Positions 1 through 5,888 of a DNA stretch of 7,207 nucleotides are shown piece after piece. The notes under the pieces are model-generated. The model saw nothing but the letters and a program-made list of their open reading frames with translations. It was not told where the DNA came from and did not search any database. Both the position numbers and the translations under genes were made by a program. Each line of letters begins with the position of its first letter. The stretch's first letter is position 1. The DNA comes from Anaerolineae bacterium (GTDB lineage Bacteria; Chloroflexota; Anaerolineae; Anaerolineales; Villigracilaceae): the NCBI GenBank assembly GCA_003158885.1, contig PMLN01000140.1:1-7207 (forward strand). The letters are read 5' to 3'.

Positions 1-3000
1 TCATCGAGCATCGCATCCACTTCATCCATCACACACACCGGCGTGGGCGAAACCTTGAGCAGGGCAAAAACCAGGGCAATGGCAGTCAGGCTGCGCTCGC
101 CGCCGGAGAGCAGCGACAAGCCCTGTTCGCGCCGTCCGGGCAAACGCGCTTCGATCTCGATGCCCGTTTCCACCAGGTTATCGGGGTCGGTCAACGAAAG
201 ATGCGCCGATCCGCCGCCGAACAAACGCGTGAAGATGGCGCGGAATTGTTTATCCACGGCTTCATACGTGCGCACAAATTCCTGGCGGGTCAAGTCATCC
301 AACTCGCTGATCACCTGCCGCAAGTCTGATTCGGCCTGGCGCAAATCCTGAACCTGCGTGCTCATGAACGAATAACGTTCCGATTCTGAATCGTATTCCT
401 TTTTCGCATCCGGGTTGATGGCGCCCATGCGGCGCAATTGGGCGCGCTGCTGCGTCATCTGTCCTTCGAGTTCGGGTGGCAATTGCGTGACGACCGGCAG
501 TTGCTCCACCAAGCCTTCGAACGGCAGAGGCACAGGCCCTTCGATATTGGCGGCATATTCAAAAGAGACCAGTCCGAAGTCGTCCGCGATCTTTTCCCGC
601 AGATTATCCAGACCCTCTTCGCGGCGCACCAAATCCAACTGCATCTGCCCCACCGTGCGTTCCGTCGAGGCGAGGTTTTTCTGCGCATCGCCTTCCACTT
701 CCTGCAAGCGCGTTTCTTCCTGTTCGGCGGTCTCCAAATCTTTTTCGGCGGGTTCGATCTGGACGCGCAGTTCTTCGATTTGGCCCTGCATCACGCCTTC
801 GCGTGCGCGCAGGATGGATTTCTCCTCGTCCAATTCCTTCAACAAGGTGCCGGCCTCACCCAGCTTCGCCTGTACTTCCTGCTGCTGTGAAACGAAGCGA
901 TTCACCGATTGCCGGCTTTCCGATTTTCTGGATTGAAGACCGTTGACCGATTGCTCGATGACCGCCAAGCGCGTATGCCAATAGGCGACCTGTTCCTGTG
1001 CATCGTCCAGGTTAAGCCCGCTCAATTGACTCGTCAAAAGCCGGATCGCATCCTGGGCCTGCGCAACCCGGGCTTCATTTTCGGATGCCAAAGCGGACAA
1101 ACGTTCCCGGTCGGCTTGTGCGGCTGAGATTTCCTTTTCCAAATCATCATGCTGGGATTTCTGCCAATCCCATTGACGGCGAGCCGTCTCAAGTTCAACC
1201 GTCCCCCTCTGCGCGGCGGATTGAGCCTGATCGAATTCCAGGCGCGCTTTTCCCAATTCTTCTTCACTGGCAACTTGCTGGCGGTGAGCCGAGGCCAGCT
1301 CTTCCGAGAGTTTTGTAATCGAAGCGTTCAATGCTTCCATGCGGCCTGTCAAATCGGCCAGCGATTCGTTCAACTCCCGCTTCTGGCGCGGGCGGCTGAG
1401 GGTCGAAGCCGCTCCGGATTTCCCTGCGATGATCAGCCCATCCCCGCGAAAGGTTTCGCCGCGCAGGGTCACGATGCGGGCGTGAGCCGGGATACCGCCG
1501 AGCAAACGCCGGGCTGCATTCCGATCGCGGACGACCAGCGTATTACCCAGCAAAAGCTGGACTGCGCCGCGTAAATCTTCGGGTGCATTGACGAGGGAGG
1601 CAGCAATACCGAGACAATCCGCATCGCCGGGTAGATCGAGCAATTTCCCGGGGTTTCCGTTGAGAGGCAATAAAGCCGCGCGCCCGGCTTCGTCCGATTC
1701 AAGCAAACGGAGCGCCTCTTCGATTTGATCGGCTTCGAGCAGCACCGCATCCAGCGTATCGCCGAGCGCCGCGGCAATGGCGGTTTCAAATTCGGCGGGA
1801 ACATCCAAGGCCGCGCTGAGCGCACCGCGTGCGTTGAGGCGCGACTGCCGCGCAGCATCCAGCAAAAAGCGGGCGCCTTCCGCATAACCCGCCAGCGATT
1901 GCTCGGCCTGGATCAAAATATCAAGTTGAGCCTGCATCCGTGAATGCCGCGTCTGATAATTCGTCCGCTCCTCGATCTGTGCGCGCCGCTCCTGTTCCAG
2001 TTTTTCGGCTTCCCCCTTTTTGCTCTTTACTTCCTCTTCCATCTTGCGAAGCACATCTCCCGCATTTTGACGGGCGGCCTGGGCTTCATGCAGGCGCTGT
2101 TCCGCTTTTCCGGTTTCAATTTCTGCAGATTGAACCGCCTGCTGAACCAGGTCAATCTTTTGTTTTTGCGATTCAACGCGCGCCGCCAATTCATCGAGGC
2201 GGGCCTGCGTTTCGGCGCGCTGGGTGTGAATGGATGTAACTGTATCGCGGGCGGTCTGCAAGGCGCTCTCCGCCGAGGCGCGTTCCACCTGGCGGGTTTG
2301 CAGGCTCTCTTGGGCGCGTGTTAATTGATTTTTCGCTTCATCGAATTCGACCTGCAAGTTCGCGGTTTCCTGGTCTATTTCAGAGAAACGTTCCTGTGCA
2401 AGTTTTTCCTCGTTGGCCGAACGCTCCATCTCAGATTGAAGCGAGGCCTGGGAAGCGACCAAAGCGCGGCGCCGTTCATCCAGGACCGCCAGGTCACGGC
2501 TGACCGATTCGCGCTGGTTGTGCAATTCCGAGGATTGGCGATGCCAGACATTAAGCCGGGCGCGCAGTCCGCTTAACCGTTCGCGGAAGGCGGAATATTC
2601 CGTCTGGGTCTTAACATAGACCTCACGGGCTTCATTGACGTGAGTTTCCTGCTGGCGGATCGCATCACGCGTTTCATTCAATTCGATCTGGGCGCGATGC
2701 CAGTGAAAACCATACCAATCCAGAAGGAGCACGCGCAGATCGGACTGGTTGCGCGAGTATTCAATGGCGCGGCGGGCCTGGCGTTCGAGGCTTTTCAGGC
2801 GCGGCTCCAACTCCGCCATGATGTCCTGGACGCGCTCGAGATTCCGCTCGGTGGTTTCCAGGCGCTTGAGGGCATCTTCGCGCCGGACACGATAGAGTCC
2901 AACCCCGGCGGCTTCTTCAAACAGGCGGCGGCGCTCATCGGCTTTCAAAGCTAGGGAGGCATCCACCAAACCCTGTCCCAGGATCGTATAGGTGCGTTCG

Positions 3001-3407
3001 CTCAACCCCGAGGCGGCCAGCAGTTCGTTCATGTCGCGCAAACGCACGGACTGACCGTTCAACAAATAATCGTTATGGCCGTCACGATAGGCGCGGCGCG
3101 CCATGCTGACCTCGGCGAAATCCACCGGCAGCCAGTTCGTGCTATTGTCGAAGATGATCTCCGCGGAAGCCATGCCCGCCCGCGCACGATGCTCCGAGCC
3201 GGAGAAGATCATATCCTCGGTTTTCTTGCCGCGCAATAACATATAGGATTGCTCGCCCAGCACCCAGCGCAGGGAATCGGCAATATTGGATTTGCCGGAG
3301 CCGTTCGGCCCGACAATCGCGGTGATGCCGCCCGCAAACTCGAAGACCGTGTGCGTGGCAAAGGTTTTATATCCGTGCAGTTCAAGGGATTTCAGGCGTA
3401 ATGGCAT
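1..3407 (-). CDS. smc: Chromosome segregation/condensation ATPase SMC (C-terminus cut by window edge)
   Basis: This is the long-armed ABC-type ATPase that, with ScpA and ScpB, forms the bacterial condensin and organises and segregates the chromosome. I read 1135 codons without an in-frame stop in the stretches I translated. The N-terminal head has a Walker A motif, GPNGSGKS, at residues 33-40. The FEEAAG segment follows at the start of the first coiled coil. A globular hinge lies at roughly residues 500-670, between two long Glu/Gln/Arg/Leu-rich coiled-coil arms. The C-terminal head has the signature LSGGERS at about 1100-1106 and Walker B VMDEVDAMLD, with D1128 and catalytic E1129. The gene leaves the window right after the D-loop, so about 50 residues are missing if it has the usual length near 1190. 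The ATG at 3407 is the only reasonable start, since an in-frame TAA lies two codons upstream. No Shine-Dalgarno sequence is visible. It lies downstream of rnc, an order conserved in many bacteria (rnc-smc-ftsY), so co-transcription is likely. Confidence 0.97.
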   Translation of the reverse strand, partial: MPLRLKSLELHGYKTFATHTVFEFAGGITAIVGPNGSGKSNIADSLRWVLGEQSYMLLRGKKTEDMIFSGSEHRARAGMASAEIIFDNSTNWLPVDFAEVSMARRAYRDGHNDYLLNGQSVRLRDMNELLAASGLSERTYTILGQGLVDASLALKADERRRLFEEAAGVGLYRVRREDALKRLETTERNLERVQDIMAELEPRLKSLERQARRAIEYSRNQSDLRVLLLDWYGFHWHRAQIELNETRDAIRQQETHVNEAREVYVKTQTEYSAFRERLSGLRARLNVWHRQSSELHNQRESVSRDLAVLDERRRALVASQASLQSEMERSANEEKLAQERFSEIDQETANLQVEFDEAKNQLTRAQESLQTRQVERASAESALQTARDTVTSIHTQRAETQARLDELAARVESQKQKIDLVQQAVQSAEIETGKAEQRLHEAQAARQNAGDVLRKMEEEVKSKKGEAEKLEQERRAQIEERTNYQTRHSRMQAQLDILIQAEQSLAGYAEGARFLLDAARQSRLNARGALSAALDVPAEFETAIAAALGDTLDAVLLEADQIEEALRLLESDEAGRAALLPLNGNPGKLLDLPGDADCLGIAASLVNAPEDLRGAVQLLLGNTLVVRDRNAARRLLGGIPAHARIVTLRGETFRGDGLIIAGKSGAASTLSRPRQKRELNESLADLTGRMEALNASITKLSEELASAHRQQVASEEELGKARLEFDQAQSAAQRGTVELETARRQWDWQKSQHDDLEKEISAAQADRERLSALASENEARVAQAQDAIRLLTSQLSGLNLDDAQEQVAYWHTRLAVIEQSVNGLQSRKSESRQSVNRFVSQQQEVQAKLGEAGTLLKELDEEKSILRAREGVMQGQIEELRVQIEPAEKDLETAEQEETRLQEVEGDAQKNLASTERTVGQMQLDLVRREEGLDNLREKIADDFGLVSFEYAANIEGPVPLPFEGLVEQLPVVTQLPPELEGQMTQQRAQLRRMGAINPDAKKEYDSESERYSFMSTQVQDLRQAESDLRQVISELDDLTRQEFVRTYEAVDKQFRAIFTRLFGGGSAHLSLTDPDNLVETGIEIEARLPGRREQGLSLLSGGERSLTAIALVFALLKVSPTPVCVMDEVDAMLD

Positions 3408-3519
3408 TTGTTATTTGAATGATCCGGACTCTTCAATATGAATCGCGAGATGTGCGCTGCTCGCAAAGTTCCTTGCTTTTTTTCCTGCATCCTGTGTGCT
3501 TGATGGTTTAGAAATTCCT
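3408..3519. other. rnc-smc intergenic gap, no gene seen
   Basis: This is a 112-bp gap between the rnc stop and the smc start. I see no terminator hairpin and no good ribosome binding site before smc. A 32-codon ORF on the minus strand overlaps the smc start out of frame, but nothing supports it as a gene. The lack of a terminator fits transcription of smc from the rnc promoter. Confidence 0.5.
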
Positions 3520-4239
3520 TCACCGATCACTTAACCCAAGCGATTCAAGCGTGGTCTGCGCCGCGATCTGTTCGGCGACTTGTTTGTTCGGTCCCTTGCC
3601 GCGTCCATGGGGTTCACTTTTGATGCAAACCTCGACCTCAAAGACCTTGGCGTGGTCCGGGCCGCTGGTCGAGACGGTGGCGTAGTGCGGGGTTCCCAGT
3701 CCCTCAGCCTGCGCCCATTCCTGCAAACGGCTCTTGGGATCGTAGATTTCCGCCCGCTGGATGATGCGTTCTTTAACGCCCTCCAGCAGCGGCTCCATGA
3801 ATTTTTCAACGGCCGGCACTCCCTGGTCGAGGTACAGCGCGCCTATAAACGCCTCGAAGGTGGAGCCGAGCAAATGATCGCGGTTGCGTCCACCCGATAC
3901 GTTCTCGCCGTGCCCCATGCGCAGCCCCCGCCCCAAGTCAAGTTGGCGGGCGAATTCGGCCAACTGACCATTTCGCACCAGGGCGGAACGCGTACGCGTC
4001 AAGTCGCCCTCCGGCATCTCGGGACAGTGGTGATAGACCCACGCACCCACCACAAACCCCAGTGCCGCATCGCCGAGGAATTCCATCCTCTCGTTATCTT
4101 CCACCGCATCCGAATTCTCGTTGAGATAGGATGTGTGTGTCAATGCCCTTGTCAAATTGGACAGGTTTTTAAAGACCAGCCCCAAGCGCCGTGCAAGTTC
4201 TGCCGGTGACTCCGGTTTTCCATCTGAATTCGAGGCCAC
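3520..4239 (-). CDS. rnc: Ribonuclease III
   Basis: This is a double-strand-specific endoribonuclease that processes rRNA precursors and cuts structured mRNAs; it acts as a homodimer in the cytoplasm. The 239 residues match the family length. The nuclease domain covers about 12-150 and carries the signature NERMEFLGDAAL (49-60) with E50, E53 and D57, and PEGDLTR with E77. The second metal-binding segment reads LLGSTFEAFIGALYLD, with E129 present. The dsRNA-binding domain covers about 168-236 and includes GKGPNKQVAEQIAA. Aligned to E. coli RNase III from memory, E38, E41, D45, E65 and E117 are kept, but D114 is replaced by Ser126 (codon TCC at 3864-3862). The start is GTG at 4239, supported by AGAGGA four bases upstream. 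The gene is followed by smc and is divergent from the aldo/keto reductase gene. Confidence 0.96.
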   Translation of the reverse strand: MASNSDGKPESPAELARRLGLVFKNLSNLTRALTHTSYLNENSDAVEDNERMEFLGDAALGFVVGAWVYHHCPEMPEGDLTRTRSALVRNGQLAEFARQLDLGRGLRMGHGENVSGGRNRDHLLGSTFEAFIGALYLDQGVPAVEKFMEPLLEGVKERIIQRAEIYDPKSRLQEWAQAEGLGTPHYATVSTSGPDHAKVFEVEVCIKSEPHGRGKGPNKQVAEQIAAQTTLESLGLSDR

Positions 4240-4243
4240 AGTT

Positions 4244-4249
4244 TCCTCT
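4244..4249 (-). promoter_or_regulatory. rnc ribosome binding site
   Basis: AGAGGA on the minus strand lies four bases upstream of the GTG at 4239. It is the reason for choosing this non-ATG start. Confidence 0.7.
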
Positions 4250-4281
4250 TCTGAACTCAGGGAGCGCCAAGCCCCACCTCT

Positions 4282-4304
4282 CCCCTGCCTTCACGGCCAC
4301 GGGG
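4282..4304 (-). promoter_or_regulatory. Possible hairpin in rnc 5' leader
   Basis: In the minus-strand transcript, CCCC (4304-4301) can pair with GGGG (4285-4282), and inside it GCC/GGC (4297-4295 with 4289-4287) closes a five-base loop. A second short GC hairpin (GGGCC-TCGC-GGCCC) lies at 4319-4332. E. coli RNase III cuts a hairpin in its own leader, so such structure could be an autoregulatory site. That is only an analogy, because the stems are short and interrupted. Confidence 0.25.
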
Positions 4305-4359
4305 GAAAACCAAGGAGGGGGCCTCGCGGCCCATCAGTTCGTTATGATTTATGCACCGG

Positions 4360-4388
4360 ATTGTAACCCGAATCATCCAGGCTGACCA
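4360..4388 (-). promoter_or_regulatory. Putative sigma70-type promoter for rnc(-smc)
   Basis: On the minus strand, TGGTCA (4388-4383) and TACAAT (4365-4360) are separated by 17 bases. The -10 matches consensus at 5 of 6 positions and the -35 at 4 of 6. Transcription would begin near 4353, giving a leader of about 110 nt before the GTG. The -35 overlaps that of the divergent promoter. Confidence 0.4.
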
Positions 4389-4410
4389 CAACCAGGCGAT
4401 TTTTTAAGAT
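4382..4410 (+). promoter_or_regulatory. Putative sigma70-type promoter for the aldo/keto reductase gene
   Basis: CTGACC (4382-4387) and TAAGAT (4405-4410) are separated by 17 bases, each matching consensus at 4 of 6 positions. TACAAT at 4410-4415 is an alternative -10. Transcription would start about 25 nt before the coding start. Confidence 0.35.
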
Positions 4411-4429
4411 ACAATCATGGAAAAACTTC

Positions 4430-4435
4430 GGAGAG
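4430..4435 (+). promoter_or_regulatory. Ribosome binding site of the aldo/keto reductase gene
   Basis: GGAGAG lies four bases before the TTG at 4440 and 13 bases before the in-frame ATG at 4449. The spacing favours TTG slightly, but the ATG cannot be excluded. Confidence 0.5.
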
Positions 4436-4439
4436 CACA

Positions 4440-5375
4440 TTGGACAGTATGGTCAGCAACGAAACTCGTTTTCTGCACGCCATCGAAATGGGACTGGGAG
4501 CCTGGCAATGGGGGGATCGCATGGTCTGGCAATATGGGCAGGGTTACAACGATGACGATATCCATCAGGCGTTTCTCACGGCAACCGGCGAGGGCATCCG
4601 CTTCATAGACACCGCCGAAGTATACGGCTCGGGGCGCTCCGAGCGATTGGCCGGAAAATTCCTCAAGGAAGCCGAACAACCCATTTTGATCGCGACCAAG
4701 TTCTTCCCGATGCCGTGGCGCTTGACGCGGAATTCCATTCCCGCCGCGCTCAAGGCCAGCCTGGAACGCCTGCAGCTCGAGATTGTGGACCTCTATCAAA
4801 TTCACTGGCCGACCCCGCTGCTCAGCATTGAACACATGATGGAAGGCATGATCGAATGCGTCAACCGCGGCTGGACGCGCACGGTTGGGGTCTCAAATTT
4901 CAACCAAACCCAGATGATCCGCGCCTATTCAACCCTGGAACGGAACAGCATTTCACTGGCGGCGAATCAGGTTCATTACAGCCTGCTGCATCGCGACCCT
5001 GAAAAGAACGGACTGATGGTACGCTGCAAGGAGCTTGGCGTGCGGTTGATCGCCTACAGTCCGCTCGAGATGGGATTGCTGACGGGCAAGTACACTTCCA
5101 AGAATCCCCCACCCGGCAATCGCGGCGGACGCTATGCCAATCTACTGAACAAGATCGAACCCCTGCTCAAGCTGATGAATGAGATCGGCCAGGAACATGG
5201 CGGTAAATCAAATTCACAAGTGGCATTGAACTGGGTGATCTGCAAAGACGCTTTGCCAATCCCCGGCGCCAAGAATGCCGCACAAGCCTTACAGAACGCC
5301 GGCGCGCTGGGCTGGAGACTGACCGAGGAAGAAGTAGCAAAGCTGGATGCAGCCAGCGACAAAATCGTTCAATAA
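4440..5375 (+). CDS. Aldo/keto reductase (NADPH-dependent oxidoreductase)
   Basis: This is a TIM-barrel oxidoreductase that reduces aldehydes or ketones with NAD(P)H; the substrate cannot be read from the sequence. All four catalytic residues are present: D57 (FIDTAEVYG), Y62, K87 (IATKFF) and H122 (YQIHWP). Later family landmarks are GVSNFNQ near 149-155, ANQVHYSLLHR near 175, LIAYSPLEMGLLTGKY, and the cofactor-binding end PIPGAKNAAQ. The length of 311 residues is normal for single-domain AKRs. The pattern DTAEVYG / LYQIHWP / YSPLEMGLLTGKY / NPPPGNRGGRY resembles the subfamily of the plant chloroplast protein At1g06690 and its bacterial relatives, from memory. The start may be TTG at 4440 or ATG at 4449; only three residues differ, and both lie before the barrel. 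It is transcribed divergently from rnc and seems monocistronic. Confidence 0.93.
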   Translation: MDSMVSNETRFLHAIEMGLGAWQWGDRMVWQYGQGYNDDDIHQAFLTATGEGIRFIDTAEVYGSGRSERLAGKFLKEAEQPILIATKFFPMPWRLTRNSIPAALKASLERLQLEIVDLYQIHWPTPLLSIEHMMEGMIECVNRGWTRTVGVSNFNQTQMIRAYSTLERNSISLAANQVHYSLLHRDPEKNGLMVRCKELGVRLIAYSPLEMGLLTGKYTSKNPPPGNRGGRYANLLNKIEPLLKLMNEIGQEHGGKSNSQVALNWVICKDALPIPGAKNAAQALQNAGALGWRLTEEEVAKLDAASDKIVQ

Positions 5376-5404
5376 ACCGGAATCTGTATGGCCTTCTCGA
5401 AGTC

Positions 5405-5432
5405 CATAGTGAATCTATGCTTTGTTTTTTTT
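5405..5432 (+). terminator. Weak possible terminator after the aldo/keto reductase gene
   Basis: A five-base stem CATAG/CTATG (5405-5409, 5415-5419) with a TGAAT loop is followed by CTTTGTTTTTTTT. The T-run is good, but the stem is short and AT-rich, so termination here is uncertain. Confidence 0.35.
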
Positions 5433-5451
5433 AACGCGAAGCACGCAACCC

Positions 5452-5532
5452 TCAAAGAACGAAGGGCAGGCGTTCGCTAAGATTCTTGTTTTTTCTTCGC
5501 GTTCTTCGCGCCCTTCGCGGTTCGTTCTTTGA
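5452..5532. repeat. Inverted-repeat unit in spacer
   Basis: TCAAAGAACGAA (5452-5463) is repeated exactly in inverted orientation as TTCGTTCTTTGA (5521-5532). Within the arms, GAAGGGC (5461-5467) pairs with GCCCTTC (5510-5516) in a shifted register. The 81-bp unit could fold into a long imperfect hairpin and looks like a copy of a dispersed intergenic repeat. Only a genome-wide search could show other copies. Confidence 0.6.
5495..5521. repeat. Three-copy 9-bp tandem repeat CTTCGCGNN
   Basis: CTTCGCGTT, CTTCGCGCC and CTTCGCGGT follow each other directly inside the right half of the 5452-5532 inverted-repeat unit. A CGCGAAG copy in the opposite orientation lies just before the unit, at about 5435-5441. 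Confidence 0.7.
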
Positions 5533-5536
5533 TCTT

Positions 5537-5565
5537 GAGAAAACCATAACGGAATCCGTTTTCTC
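5537..5565. promoter_or_regulatory. Dyad upstream of the aspS leader promoter
   Basis: GAGAAAAC (5537-5544) and GTTTTCTC (5558-5565) form an exact 8-bp inverted repeat. A second, overlapping palindrome AACGGA-A-TCCGTT lies at 5548-5560. The centre of the second is about 42 bases before the predicted transcript start, where activators or repressors often bind. No regulator is identified. Confidence 0.3.
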
Positions 5566-5580
5566 CATTTCAAATTCTTG

Positions 5581-5589
5581 TGCTATAAT
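5581..5589 (+). promoter_or_regulatory. Extended -10 promoter of the aspS leader
   Basis: TGCTATAAT combines a perfect -10 TATAAT (5584-5589) with the TGN extension, which compensates for a poor -35 (TTCTCC at 5561-5566, 17-base spacing). Start of transcription is expected near 5596-5599. This is the best promoter match seen in the window and the only clear one for aspS. Confidence 0.7.
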
Positions 5590-5598
5590 ATCGTCACC

Positions 5599-5685
5599 AT
5601 GAACGGCATCCTTAACCTCTTCGCCAATAATAACAACGATAATGACGATAACCCCCGTGTCGTTGGGCGAAGCTTTGCCGGCTGA
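5599..5685 (+). CDS. Putative Asn/Asp-rich leader peptide of aspS
   Basis: This 28-codon ORF starts at ATG 5599 and stops at TGA 5683-5685. It begins MNGILNLFA, continues NNNNDNDDN (residues 10-18, codons 5626-5652), and ends PRVVGRSFAG. Eight Asn and three Asp make 11 of 28 residues, and nine of these are consecutive. Both Asn codons (AAT, AAC) and both Asp codons (GAT, GAC) occur. No membrane segment, domain or signal sequence is visible, so the peptide itself probably has no function. The act of translating it would sense charged tRNA-Asn and tRNA-Asp. There is no Shine-Dalgarno sequence, and the expected transcript start is only about 0-3 nt before the ATG, so translation would be leaderless or nearly so. 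The role is inferred from the neighbouring alternative RNA structures and from aspS downstream. Confidence 0.7.
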   Translation: MNGILNLFANNNNDNDDNPRVVGRSFAG

Positions 5686-5720
5686 CAGATCACTCAAGTC
5701 AAACCAATCGCCCGACGCAC
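5619..5720 (+). promoter_or_regulatory. Attenuator: pre-emptor (1:2) and antiterminator (2:3) pairings
   Basis: Pairing 1:2 joins CUUCGCC (5619-5625) with GGCGAAG (5666-5672), then AAU with GUU (5626-5628, 5662-5664) past one bulged G. Pairing 2:3 joins CGUUGGGCGA (5661-5670) with UCGCCCGACG (5708-5717), ten pairs with one G-U; beyond a bulged U it extends by GUG (5657-5659) with CAC (5718-5720). The 2:3 stem uses up the 5' arm of the terminator, so the two cannot coexist. A ribosome stalled on the Asn/Asp run (5626-5652) would mask strand 1 and leave strand 2 free, allowing 2:3 and read-through into aspS. A ribosome that reaches the stop at 5683 would cover strand 2 and allow the terminator. 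All pairings were read by eye and not folded computationally. Confidence 0.68.
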
Positions 5721-5741
5721 ATGCGAAGGGCGATTTATTTT
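5706..5741 (+). terminator. Intrinsic terminator of the aspS leader (attenuator 3:4 stem)
   Basis: AAUCGCCC (5706-5713) pairs with GGGCGAUU (5728-5735) over eight bases. CGC/GCG (5716-5718, 5723-5725) continues the stem across a GA/AA internal loop and closes an ACAU tetraloop. The T-rich tract TTTATTTT (5734-5741) follows at once. It lies 22 nt after the leader ORF stop and about 150 nt before aspS, with no other gene between, so it would block aspS transcription unless the 2:3 pairing forms. Confidence 0.82.
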
Positions 5742-5753
5742 GTATGTTGCAAG

Positions 5754-5866
5754 TGTCACTCTGAGTAAGCACAACGACCGAAGAGTCTCAATAACCAGCA
5801 CTGAACAGCAATTGAGACCCTTCACTAGCCCCTTCACTACGTTCAGGGCTTCGGCTCAGGGTGACA
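5754..5866. repeat. 113-bp palindromic dispersed-type repeat before aspS
   Basis: The ends are TGTCACTCTGAG (5754-5765) and CTCAGGGTGACA (5855-5866), inverted with 11 of 12 matching. A nested pair, GAAGAGTCTCAAT (5780-5792) and ATTGAGACCCTTC (5811-5823), matches at 12 of 13. CCCTTCACTA is directly repeated at 5818-5827 and 5830-5839. The layout suggests a MITE- or REP-like hairpin element without coding capacity. It sits between the attenuator and the aspS ribosome binding site, ending 11 bases before it, and would be transcribed into the aspS mRNA leader. I recall similar elements in Chloroflexota spacers but could not search. Confidence 0.7.
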
Positions 5867-5877
5867 ACTTAGAATTT

Positions 5878-5882
5878 GGAGG
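5878..5882 (+). promoter_or_regulatory. aspS ribosome binding site
   Basis: A strong GGAGG lies six bases before the ATG at 5889 and fixes the start of aspS. Confidence 0.85.
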
Positions 5883-5888
5883 CGCATT

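Noticed and set aside
438..890. Plus-strand ORFs opposite smc, the longest being Phe/Leu-rich
   Set aside because: They are antisense shadows of the SMC coiled coil; Glu/Lys/Gln codons read backwards give Phe/Leu-rich translations.
3580..4209. 209-codon plus-strand ORF opposite rnc
   Set aside because: It is the antisense shadow of rnc, whose reading frame shows clear RNase III motifs.
4404..4835. 143-codon minus-strand ORF opposite the aldo/keto reductase gene
   Set aside because: It lies antisense to a gene with a complete catalytic tetrad and has no recognisable domain.
5452..5772. 106-codon ORF on the minus strand in the aspS spacer
   Set aside because: It runs through both repeats, the promoter and the terminator, has low-complexity Arg/Lys-rich and Ile/Val-rich stretches from the reverse of repeats and of the Asn/Asp codons, and resembles no family.
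5754..5866. Intrinsic terminator or CRISPR-like repeat
   Set aside because: The large palindrome has no T-run after it and is directly followed by the aspS ribosome binding site. There are no regularly spaced repeat units as in a CRISPR array.
5708..5888. T-box riboswitch before aspS
   Set aside because: A synthetase gene behind a terminator suggested a T-box, but I find no T-box core (AGGGUGGNACCGCG) and no stem I specifier layout. The short Asn/Asp ORF explains the alternative stems better.
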